Source: Paenibacillus sp. JJ-100
GTDB taxonomy: Bacteria > Bacillota > Bacilli > Paenibacillales > Paenibacillaceae
DNA: 64,000 nucleotides
Direction of reading: 5' to 3'
NCBI RefSeq assembly: GCF_948329825.1
Contig: NZ_CAOJCM010000002.1
Location: 1 to 64,000, forward strand
The notes under the pieces were generated by a model. The model was not told the DNA's origin. It saw only the letters and a program-made list of their open reading frames with translations, and made no database searches. This document shows, piece after piece, positions 23,845 to 32,323 of this stretch. Both the position numbers and the translations under genes were made by a program. Each line of letters opens with the position of its first letter. Position 1 is the stretch's first letter.

Positions 23845-24804
23845 GTGAATCCAAAAGACTCTACAAGCTATAAACCCACATTTAAATCTACACATCCATT
23901 ATGGACTCGGGTTAAACGCGACTATGAGCTGTATCTATTTTTGCTACCCATTATACTCATATATCTCGTTTTCAAGTACTACCCAATGTACGGTGTACAA
24001 ATTGCATTTAAAGATTTCTCGCCAAGCCAGGGAATCTGGGGAAGTGAATGGGTAGGACTCAAGCATTTCATTGATTTCTTTGATTCCTTTGATTCCTATA
24101 ACTTCTGGTCAATTATGACTAATACGTTAACACTCAGTTTTCTGTCGCTCCTATTCGGTTTCCCAGTCCCGATCATCATCGCAATAATGCTGAATCAGAT
24201 GTTAGGCAAACGCTACAAGAAATTTATCCAGACTGTTATTTATGCCCCGCACTTTATTTCTACCGTCGTGCTTGTTGGGATGCTTCATGTTTTCTTGTCG
24301 CCAAACAGTGGGATCGTTAACCATCTTATCACTTGGTTTGGAGGTGACCCTGTTCTGTTCATGGCTGACGAAGGCTGGTTTCGTCCATTGTACATTCTGT
24401 CTGGAATATGGCAGGAGACTGGGTTCTCAACGATTATTTATCTCGCAGCACTAGCGGGAGTGAATCCAGAACTGCATGAGGCAGCCATAATGGATGGAGC
24501 AAGTAAATGGAAACGAGTTTGGTATGTAGATATTCCAAGTATTCTACCGACGATTGTTATCTTACTGATATTAGCCTTAGGTAACATAATGAGTATCGGT
24601 TTTGAGAAAGCATTCCTCATGCAAAATGATTTAAACTACGCTACTTCTAATATCCTCCCAACCTATGTTTATGAGATGGGGATTCAGAAGGCACAATACA
24701 GTTTCTCAACGGCAGTCGGGCTGTTTAATTCCGTCATCAATATTATCCTGATTGTCACCGTCAACCGAATTGCCAAAAGATTGACGGAAACCAGCCTTTG
24801 GTAA
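23845..24804 (+). CDS. ABC sugar permease, LplB/YteP type
   Basis: A 319-residue permease with six predicted helices, beginning around YLFLLPIILIYLVFKYYPMY, which is the standard opening of the LplB/YteP oligosaccharide permeases of Paenibacillus. The EAA loop is EAAIMDGASKWKRVWYVDIP. I start at GTG 23845, nine bases after AGAGGGG; the longer frame from 23773 would translate the operators and is unlikely. The next permease gene begins 13 bases downstream. With it and the lipoprotein at 25820 it forms an importer. No ATPase is encoded nearby, so a shared MsmX-type ATPase elsewhere is expected. Confidence 0.85.
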   Translation: MNPKDSTSYKPTFKSTHPLWTRVKRDYELYLFLLPIILIYLVFKYYPMYGVQIAFKDFSPSQGIWGSEWVGLKHFIDFFDSFDSYNFWSIMTNTLTLSFLSLLFGFPVPIIIAIMLNQMLGKRYKKFIQTVIYAPHFISTVVLVGMLHVFLSPNSGIVNHLITWFGGDPVLFMADEGWFRPLYILSGIWQETGFSTIIYLAALAGVNPELHEAAIMDGASKWKRVWYVDIPSILPTIVILLILALGNIMSIGFEKAFLMQNDLNYATSNILPTYVYEMGIQKAQYSFSTAVGLFNSVINIILIVTVNRIAKRLTETSLW

Positions 24805-24817
24805 AGGAGAGTATGCA

Positions 24818-25714
24818 ATGAATCATTTATTAAAAAGAAAAAGTCGTGGAGATGTTTGGTTTGATGTGATCAACCTCTTCATGTTGAGTGTGGTTATGCT
24901 ACTCGTTTTATTTCCGTTGTACTTTGTGTTGATTGCCTCTTTCAGTGATCCGAATCATATTTACTCTGGAGATGTGTGGCTTTTTTCAAAAGGTTTTACA
25001 TTGGATGGATATGAGCGAATTTTTAGTGACTCAACAATCTGGATTGGGTATGCTAATTCCATTTTGTATGCCGGGCTAGGAACATTAATCGGCGTAGCTG
25101 TAACTGTATTTGCTGCCTACCCTTTAGCTCGAAAAAACCTGGCTGGGAAATCCGCAATCATGTGGTTTTTAATGATTACCATGTTCTTTAGCGGTGGACT
25201 TATTCCTACGTATCTATTGATTAAAGATCTCCATATGTTGAACACCATCTGGGCTCTGGTTATTCCTGGTGCCGGCAGTGTGTTTAACGTCATCATCGTA
25301 AGAACATTTTTCCAATCGTCTATCCCTGATGAACTTTGGGAAGCTGCGTCAATTGATGGTTGTTCCAACACCCGATTTTTCTGGAGTATCGTATTGCCCT
25401 TGTCAAAATCCATCATTGCCGTCATGGTGCTATATCATGTGGTTGGATTCTGGAACGGTTTCTTCGATGCATTGATCTACATGAACGACGAGAGCAAGTA
25501 TCCACTTCAATTGGTGCTGCGCAATATCCTTGTACAGAATCAAGTGAATTCCGGCATGATGATGGATGTTGAATCTTACGCAGCCAAGATGCGTGTGACG
25601 GAGCTTATTAAATATGGTGCCATCATTGTATCGAGCTTGCCGCTGCTCATTTTATATCCTTTCTTACAAAAGTACTTTGTCAAAGGTGTAATGATCGGTT
25701 CAATCAAAGGTTAG
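24818..25714 (+). CDS. ABC sugar permease, LplC/YtcP type
   Basis: A 298-residue permease of the LplC/YtcP type, the usual partner of the preceding gene. It has about six hydrophobic helices, the cytoplasmic EAA loop EAASIDGCSNTRFFWSIVLP, and the family end YPFLQKYFVKGVMIGSIKG. ATG 24818 follows AAAGGAGAGTATGCA. Together with the first permease it forms the membrane channel for an oligosaccharide, most likely a fructan fragment given the enzymes encoded downstream. Confidence 0.88.
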   Translation: MNHLLKRKSRGDVWFDVINLFMLSVVMLLVLFPLYFVLIASFSDPNHIYSGDVWLFSKGFTLDGYERIFSDSTIWIGYANSILYAGLGTLIGVAVTVFAAYPLARKNLAGKSAIMWFLMITMFFSGGLIPTYLLIKDLHMLNTIWALVIPGAGSVFNVIIVRTFFQSSIPDELWEAASIDGCSNTRFFWSIVLPLSKSIIAVMVLYHVVGFWNGFFDALIYMNDESKYPLQLVLRNILVQNQVNSGMMMDVESYAAKMRVTELIKYGAIIVSSLPLLILYPFLQKYFVKGVMIGSIKG

Positions 25715-25819
25715 GTTGAAATTAACAATACTTGAGAGGAGGGATGTACGGCAAAGTTCAGATAAAGTCATGTTCTAGATGTACTTGATGAGAGAAAAGT
25801 TCTTAGGGAGGTTCATACG

Positions 25820-27433
25820 ATGAAATTAGTATTTAAAGGTGCGGGGATTTTAATCATATCTGGTGCCATTGTCATAAGCGGATGCTCAGGAAACAATGGC
25901 AGCACCAATCATTCCAATCAGGCTATCTCTTTTAACAAAACGGGACTTCCGATTGTTGAAGAAGAAATTTCTTTGAAAATGATATCTCCAAAAGCCGCAC
26001 TGGCACCGGAGTATTCGCAAATGGAGATCTTCAAACGGCTCGAAGAGCAAACCAACGTGAAGATCGAATGGGAGAATATCCCTGATACCGACTTTACAGA
26101 GAAAAAGAATTTGTTACTGGCCAGTGGAAATTTACCGGATGCATTTTACGGGGCGGGATTTACGGATTATGAACTAATTAATTACGGTAAAGATGGAACC
26201 ATCATTCCGTTGGAAGATTTAATAAATCAATATGCACCTAATCTGAAAGCGCTTTTAGAAAATCGGCCTGATATCAGGTCTGCAATCACAGCACCGGATG
26301 GACATATTTACGGGTTACCTTCTTGGGAAGAGAATAATCTGGGGACCAATCCCTTCTTCCACGTAATCAATAAAAAATGGCTCGATAAATTAGGATTGGA
26401 TATGCCACAGACTTTGGATGAATACACGGAAGCACTGGTTGCTTTTAAGAGCCAGGATCCAAACGGAAACGGTAAAGCCGATGAGATTCCTTTAAGTTTT
26501 ATGCATATGCAGTGGTGCATGGATATAGCGGGAATTTTCGGAGCGTTTGGACTTCCGGATAACCTGGAGCACCGTGTTGTACGGGATGGTAAAGTCATTT
26601 TTACAGCAACTCAGCCAGAATACAAGGAAGCGCTTAAATACTTCAATGAAAAATGGTATAAGCAGGGCCTGATTGACCCTGAGTCCTTCACTCAGGACGC
26701 GGCGCAGTATCTGGCCAAGGGGAAAACAACGGAGGAAACGCTCGGTTCCTACATCTGGTGGGAGAAGGAAGAGGTTGTGGGAACAGAACGAGGTCAGGAT
26801 TATGCGTTGCTGTCACCATTAAAAGGACCTGATGGTGCACAAACGATCGGGCGGAGCAATGGCGGTGGTCCCGGTCGTGGTGCATTCGTAATTACAAAAG
26901 AAAACCAAAATCCTGAGATTACGATGCGATGGATCGATCAGCAGTATGAACCCTATATGGCAGCACAAATTCACTGGGGACCACTGGATGTAGTGTTTAA
27001 AAAGGACGAGAATGGAAAATTGGTAAACTTGCCGCTACCTGAAGGAATCTCTGCAGGAGAATATCGTCAAAAAGTGGCTCCAGGCACAGGAGGACCCGGT
27101 ATCATAACCATTGATGACTTCGGAAAAGTGGTGGATATGGAACCTCGTGCCCAGCAGCGTGCTAAAGATTTAGAAACCTATTACGATCCTTACATGGAAA
27201 AGGAAAACTACCCTAGCATCTTCTTTGAACCTGACGAGCTAGACAAAATCAATCGGATTGAATCGGAACTCATAAAATATGTGAACACTCAACGCGGTAA
27301 ATTCATTGTTGATGGCGGCGTGGAAGAACAGTGGGACAGATATGTGAAAACGCTGGAGAAAATGGGCCTGAACGAACTGATGGAAATCTATCAAAATGGG
27401 CTCGATCGTTATAATGCAAATTTAAATAAGTAG
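25820..27433 (+). CDS. Oligosaccharide-binding lipoprotein of the fructan importer
   Basis: A 537-residue extracellular solute-binding protein of the large LipO/YtcQ type. Signal and lipobox are ILIISGAIVISGC, so Cys22 is the lipid anchor. The sequence has MEIFKRLEEQTNVKIEWENI, LASGNLPDAFYGAG, WLDKLGLDMPQTLDEYTEAL and FKSQDPNGNGKADEIPLSF, the last being a conserved Ca-binding-like loop of this family. ATG 25820 follows GGGAGGTTCATACG. It is the capture protein of the two-permease importer; the 105-base gap before it is common when the binding protein needs higher expression. Substrate inferred from context. Confidence 0.88.
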   Translation: MKLVFKGAGILIISGAIVISGCSGNNGSTNHSNQAISFNKTGLPIVEEEISLKMISPKAALAPEYSQMEIFKRLEEQTNVKIEWENIPDTDFTEKKNLLLASGNLPDAFYGAGFTDYELINYGKDGTIIPLEDLINQYAPNLKALLENRPDIRSAITAPDGHIYGLPSWEENNLGTNPFFHVINKKWLDKLGLDMPQTLDEYTEALVAFKSQDPNGNGKADEIPLSFMHMQWCMDIAGIFGAFGLPDNLEHRVVRDGKVIFTATQPEYKEALKYFNEKWYKQGLIDPESFTQDAAQYLAKGKTTEETLGSYIWWEKEEVVGTERGQDYALLSPLKGPDGAQTIGRSNGGGPGRGAFVITKENQNPEITMRWIDQQYEPYMAAQIHWGPLDVVFKKDENGKLVNLPLPEGISAGEYRQKVAPGTGGPGIITIDDFGKVVDMEPRAQQRAKDLETYYDPYMEKENYPSIFFEPDELDKINRIESELIKYVNTQRGKFIVDGGVEEQWDRYVKTLEKMGLNELMEIYQNGLDRYNANLNK

Positions 27434-27460
27434 ATTATCATACGATGGGTGGAGAGAACT

Positions 27461-29926
27461 GTGCTTGATGTCATTGCCATTGGAGAAGTATTGATAGACT
27501 TTACTCCTGCTGAACCTTCAGCAGGAGGCAACGAACAGTTTGAATGCAATCCTGGAGGAGCCCCCGCTAACGTAGCCGTGGCGTTATCTGAATTGGGAGT
27601 TAAAACGGCATTCATTAGCAAGGTGGGAGAGGATCGTTTCGGCTCGCTACTGCATGAAACTTTACTGAACAAGGGAGTGGACGTATCAGGACTGTCCTTT
27701 ACTAGCCAAGCCAATACAACGCTTGCATTTGTTCATTTAGATGAAAAAGGAGACCGATCGTTCAGTTTCTACCGGAAGCCAGGAGCGGATACGTTTTTGA
27801 GCTTGCAAGATGTCCCTCTAAAGCAAGTTGAACATTGTAGATTATTGCATTTTGGATCCTTGTCGATGACCCATGAGCCTGCACGTACTGCAACAAGAAC
27901 TGCTGTGGTGAAGGCCAAAGAGGCTGGCGCATTGCTTTCTTACGATCCGAACATTCGGTTCTCGCTATGGGAGACTAAAGAGGAAGCAAAACAAAATATC
28001 CTTTGGGGAATGAAATATACGGACATCCTGAAGATATCGGAAGAAGAACTTTCTTTTATTACGGGTACAACTAACATTGAAAAAGGAGCTTTAGAACTGC
28101 AGCAGCAATTTGGTATCACCGTCATTGTCGTCACCTTAGCCGAAAAAGGTTGCTACTACAGACTGCCTGCACACGAAGGATATATACCAGGTTTCTCAGT
28201 GCAAGCCGTCGACACAACAGGTGCTGGTGATGCTTTTATGGGTTGTTTGCTATTTAAGTTACTCGAAAGTGAAATGCCATTAAGTCAGATAACACAGGAC
28301 CAAATCTACAGCACTTTGATATTTGCTAATGCCGGTGGGGCATTAGTAACCACACGGAAGGGAGCTCTTCAATCAATGCCGACGACAAATGAGATAAATA
28401 AAATGGTGGAATCTAAACAGCTCAATCATGATAGTTGGAGACCCGGATTTCATTTTTCGCCTCCTTCCCACTGGTTAAATGACCCGAACGGATTAGTTTA
28501 TTACGAAGGAGAGTATCATCTATTTTATCAATACCACCCCTACAGTAATCATTGGGGACCGATGCATTGGGGGCATGCCATAAGCCAAGATCTGATTCAC
28601 TGGCAACATGAACCTATCGCATTATTCCCAGATGAACATGGAGCTATTTTTTCTGGTTGCTGTGTCGTGGATTGGAATAATAGTAGCGGTCTCTTCAACG
28701 GTTCTCACGGATTAGTAGCCATTTTTACGCATGCAGACACAAATCCAGAAAGTGGGCAGCCCAGGCAGAGGCAAAGCTTGGCATACAGTAGCGATAAAGG
28801 CCGTACTTGGCATAAGTATGCAGAGAATCCGGTTCTCGCTGAACCTGATCTGATTGATTTTCGCGACCCTAAAGTGTTCTGGCATGCCGAAAGTGAGCGG
28901 TGGGTTATGGCTATTGTTGCGGGAGACCATGTTCGCTTCTACTGCTCGGAGAATTTGCTTGAATGGTCACTGACAGGGGAATTCGGACATGAAGAAGGCT
29001 CGCACGATGGGGTATGGGAGTGCCCAGATCTATTTGAATTACAAATCGATGACACCGGGCACACCAAATGGGTGCTTATCATAAGCATTGGAGACAATCC
29101 TGCATGTCCGGAAGGTTCACGCACCCAATACTTTATTGGAGAATTTGATGGGTATACATTCATCAATGACAATTCAGCTGATCATATTCTGTGGTTAGAT
29201 TATGGTCGGGACAATTATGCAGGGGTTACCTGGTCAGATATACCGGAACAAGACGGACGACGAGTAATGATCGGCTGGATGAGTAATTGGAAATATGCCA
29301 ACGACACACCGACCGATTCCTGGCGAGGGTCCATGACTCTTCCTCGAGCGTTGTCTTTGACCAGCAGGGATGAAGGCGTGGTTTTAATCCAAATGCCTGT
29401 CCGGGAAATAGAGCAGTTACGAAATGATTCCTTGAACTGGTCTGATCTTAAAATTACACCGGAGACGCCGTTCAGCCAAAAGACTAGCCATGATTTAATG
29501 GAGATAATAGCGGACATGGGTATGGGGTCTAGTGGCGAGGTTCATATCGTTATGAAATCCGCCGGGGGAAATGAAACGATTATTGGATATGATCCTGTAC
29601 GCCAATGGTTATTTATCGACCGCTCGAAGTCGGGCCTGACTGACTTCCACTCCGCATTTCCAATCAAGCATGGTGCCAGCATGAAACCGGAGAATGGAAA
29701 GATTAAGCTGCATTTTTGGCTGGATCGAAACGCGATTGAAGTATACGGGAACGAAGGCCTGGTTGTATTAACCGACCAGATTTTCCCGGATGCTTCGATG
29801 GATACGATTTCAATTCATGTAAAATCAGGACAAGTGATACTAGACTCTCTTCATATAGTTACTCTCCAATCCATTCACCTTCGAGAGCAGCTTAAAGAGC
29901 AGGTATCAGGGAGGAGGGACGTATGA
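27461..29926 (+). CDS. Fusion of PfkB-type fructokinase and GH32 beta-fructosidase
   Basis: An 821-residue cytoplasmic protein joining two enzymes. Residues 1-310 are a PfkB sugar kinase: VIAIGEVLIDFTPAEPSAGG, NPGGAPANVAVALSELG, and DTTGAGDAF with catalytic Asp257. After a short linker comes a GH32 domain with SHWLNDPNGLVYY (nucleophile Asp341), FRDPKVF (Asp469) and WECPDLF (acid/base Glu520), followed by a C-terminal beta-sandwich. All key residues of both enzymes are intact. There is no signal peptide. It would release fructose and phosphorylate it in one polypeptide. GTG 27461 follows GGTGGAGAG. The stop overlaps the next start by four bases. No sequencing-frameshift explanation is needed, since the reading frame is continuous. 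Confidence 0.9.
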   Translation: MLDVIAIGEVLIDFTPAEPSAGGNEQFECNPGGAPANVAVALSELGVKTAFISKVGEDRFGSLLHETLLNKGVDVSGLSFTSQANTTLAFVHLDEKGDRSFSFYRKPGADTFLSLQDVPLKQVEHCRLLHFGSLSMTHEPARTATRTAVVKAKEAGALLSYDPNIRFSLWETKEEAKQNILWGMKYTDILKISEEELSFITGTTNIEKGALELQQQFGITVIVVTLAEKGCYYRLPAHEGYIPGFSVQAVDTTGAGDAFMGCLLFKLLESEMPLSQITQDQIYSTLIFANAGGALVTTRKGALQSMPTTNEINKMVESKQLNHDSWRPGFHFSPPSHWLNDPNGLVYYEGEYHLFYQYHPYSNHWGPMHWGHAISQDLIHWQHEPIALFPDEHGAIFSGCCVVDWNNSSGLFNGSHGLVAIFTHADTNPESGQPRQRQSLAYSSDKGRTWHKYAENPVLAEPDLIDFRDPKVFWHAESERWVMAIVAGDHVRFYCSENLLEWSLTGEFGHEEGSHDGVWECPDLFELQIDDTGHTKWVLIISIGDNPACPEGSRTQYFIGEFDGYTFINDNSADHILWLDYGRDNYAGVTWSDIPEQDGRRVMIGWMSNWKYANDTPTDSWRGSMTLPRALSLTSRDEGVVLIQMPVREIEQLRNDSLNWSDLKITPETPFSQKTSHDLMEIIADMGMGSSGEVHIVMKSAGGNETIIGYDPVRQWLFIDRSKSGLTDFHSAFPIKHGASMKPENGKIKLHFWLDRNAIEVYGNEGLVVLTDQIFPDASMDTISIHVKSGQVILDSLHIVTLQSIHLREQLKEQVSGRRDV

Positions 29927-32202
29927 GCAAAACATCTGATAATCAAGGTTTATTGATGTCCTGGGCCTTCGATGAAGGTTCAGGGATTAATACTCTAGAG
30001 AGCGTTTCGCAAGCAAACGATGAGATCGAGTATGTTCTTCGACAAGCGGAGTTTTCTGAATCCCGTGATCCCCAATGGAGACAAGGAGTGAGGGGAAAAG
30101 GGCTCCTTTTCGATGGATACTCGACTTATATTTCCCATTCCTTCAAAGGTGAATCTTCATATGGAAATTTAGAAAGTGGAGGGGCTCTCAGTTTAGGAGT
30201 TTGGGTAGCGCCACGCTCTTATGAATGGGGCTCTGATGGTAAGCTGGCTGCCATTGTGAATCACCACAATAAAGATCGTAACCAAGGTTTTCTACTCGGG
30301 ATGTATCGTCACGGCTCCTGGTCCTTTCAAGTCGGTCTTGAAGGAGGATGTTGGAAGGAAGTTTGGTCACCGGACGGTTATGAGTTGCCCAAGAACGAGT
30401 GGTCTTACGTGAATGCTGTATTTGATGGGAACCAAGGAAAGATGAAGCTATATTTAAACGGCAGTGAAATCGCTTCTACAGAAATTCCTTGTGGTTCCCG
30501 TATAGCCCAAGCGATGGACACGGAACTGCTCATTGGTAAGAATAATCACAGCAGCCTGTTGGCTGAGAGATTCAGCCTTCACATGTTTAGCGGTATCCTT
30601 GACGAACTCAACATCTATAACCGGGCATTAAGCGAGGAAGAAGTGGCGAAATCTTATCGAGATGTGTTGAATACCAGCCATGGAGGAGAACACCCTGAAT
30701 TATCGTATGAAGAAATCAAACTAGATCGGACACCGCTGCTATCGGATCGACATAGACCGCAGTACCATGTCAGTCCACCAGCTCATTGGATGAATGAGCC
30801 TCATGCACCGATCTATTTTGCCGGGCAATATCACTTATTCTATCAGCATAACCCCCTTGGGCCATATTTTCATCAGATTCACTGGGGACATTGGGTTAGT
30901 AAGGATCTCGTTCATTGGCGGGATCTTCCTGTGGCCCTTGCCCCTGAAAAAGATCCACTCGCCCCGGACGGGATTTGGTCGGGGAGTGCAGCATATGATG
31001 CAGACGGTCTGCCTGTCTTATTTTTTACGGCGGGAAATGATAGCGCTTCGCCGAATCAGAGTGTAGCACTTGCACGAAGCACTTATCTTCAGGATAGGGA
31101 ACCGGATCTGGTTCATTGGGTTAAACATCCGGAGCCGTTAATTGTGCAAAAAGAAGGCATGGGTGCATTCGGTGATTTCCGGGATCCGTACGTATGGCAG
31201 GAAGACAACCACTGGTTTGCTTTGGTGGGGTCGGGAATGGAAGGCGAAGGTGGAGCAGCCCTGGCCTTTGTCTCACATGATATGTTGAATTGGACGTACA
31301 AAGGGCCATTATTTAAAGCAGACATTCAGAAGTTTCCTTATCTTGGTCCGATCTGGGAGCTTCCTGTGCTTCTTCCACTCGGTAGTAACAAGCAAGGGGA
31401 GAACAAACACCTCCTGCTCGTGAGTCCTGTAGGACAAGGAGCCGATGTCGAGGTGTTCTATTGGATCGGTCAGTTTAACAAGCAAAATTTATCGTTCACT
31501 CCCGACCAAGAGGAGCCTCAGTTGATTGATGTGGGTGACTTCCATTTCACGGGTCCGAGCGGAATGGTTGATCCGAAGACAGGAAGGAAGATCATATTCA
31601 CAATAGCTCAGGGTGATCGAACGTCCGACTTGGAATTTAAATCGGGATGGGCTCATAATGGCGGCTTACCTTTAAGCGTATATTTGCGGGATGACGGACG
31701 GCTTGGAATCGAGCCGATTGAGGAGCTTCGACTATTGCGGGGTGCGAAGTTAATTTCGTTTAATGATAAATCACTGACTGAAGCAAATGATTTCCTTCAA
31801 GGTGTTCAAGGCGACATGCTTGAAATTCAATTGGAAATGGAACCGAGGAGTGCCAAAAAATTCGGAATTAAGATCCGCCGTACACCGGATGGAGAAGAAG
31901 AAACGCTGCTATTTTATGATAAAAATGAGTTTATATTTGCTGTAGATCGTACAAAAACCACAATTCATCCAGGGGAAAAATGTAACGGAGTTCAGGGTGG
32001 TAAGCTGGACCTTCTGGAGGAGAATTTGAAACTACACATTTATTTGGACCGCTCGATGGTTGAAGCTTATGCCAACGGCTTAAAGAGTCTGACGACCCGG
32101 GTGTATCCGAGTCGTAAGGATGCTGTGGGCCTTGAAATCTGGGGAGATGGAGAACTGTTCGTTAAATCGCTGGACATATGGGAGATGAATTCGATTTGGT
32201 AA
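29923..32202 (+). CDS. Cytoplasmic LamG-GH32 fructan-active enzyme with variant nucleophile
   Basis: A 759-residue protein without a signal peptide. Residues 10-230 are a LamG/concanavalin-like domain (SWAFDEGSGINTLESV, RGKGLLFDGYSTYI, WSYVNAVFDGNQGKMKLYLN). Residues 275-755 are GH32. The canonical WMNDPNG is here HWMNEPHAPIYF, so the nucleophile position is Glu292. FRDPYVW (Asp421) and IWELPVLLP (acid/base Glu479) are kept. It closely resembles the central part of the secreted enzyme downstream. ATG 29923 follows GGGAGGAGGGACGT and overlaps the fusion gene stop. An intracellular role on imported oligosaccharides, perhaps cyclic ones, is inferred. Confidence 0.82.
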   Translation: MSKTSDNQGLLMSWAFDEGSGINTLESVSQANDEIEYVLRQAEFSESRDPQWRQGVRGKGLLFDGYSTYISHSFKGESSYGNLESGGALSLGVWVAPRSYEWGSDGKLAAIVNHHNKDRNQGFLLGMYRHGSWSFQVGLEGGCWKEVWSPDGYELPKNEWSYVNAVFDGNQGKMKLYLNGSEIASTEIPCGSRIAQAMDTELLIGKNNHSSLLAERFSLHMFSGILDELNIYNRALSEEEVAKSYRDVLNTSHGGEHPELSYEEIKLDRTPLLSDRHRPQYHVSPPAHWMNEPHAPIYFAGQYHLFYQHNPLGPYFHQIHWGHWVSKDLVHWRDLPVALAPEKDPLAPDGIWSGSAAYDADGLPVLFFTAGNDSASPNQSVALARSTYLQDREPDLVHWVKHPEPLIVQKEGMGAFGDFRDPYVWQEDNHWFALVGSGMEGEGGAALAFVSHDMLNWTYKGPLFKADIQKFPYLGPIWELPVLLPLGSNKQGENKHLLLVSPVGQGADVEVFYWIGQFNKQNLSFTPDQEEPQLIDVGDFHFTGPSGMVDPKTGRKIIFTIAQGDRTSDLEFKSGWAHNGGLPLSVYLRDDGRLGIEPIEELRLLRGAKLISFNDKSLTEANDFLQGVQGDMLEIQLEMEPRSAKKFGIKIRRTPDGEEETLLFYDKNEFIFAVDRTKTTIHPGEKCNGVQGGKLDLLEENLKLHIYLDRSMVEAYANGLKSLTTRVYPSRKDAVGLEIWGDGELFVKSLDIWEMNSIW

Positions 32203-32242
32203 AACGAGTGCTTTTGTGAAGTATTTCCTTTGTACTCCTTTC

Positions 32243-32272
32243 TTACATTATGGCTATTCATCCTTGTTATAA
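32243..32272 (+). promoter_or_regulatory. Weak candidate promoter for the large secreted enzyme
   Basis: TTACAT (32243-32248), 18 bases, TTATAA (32267-32272) in the 121-base gap. No copy of the LacI operator is present here, so this gene may be partly expressed on its own. Confidence 0.3.
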
Positions 32273-32323
32273 GAGGAGCTGTCGAATGTTATAGAGATTC
32301 CAAATGATATAGGAGGCTCTTAT

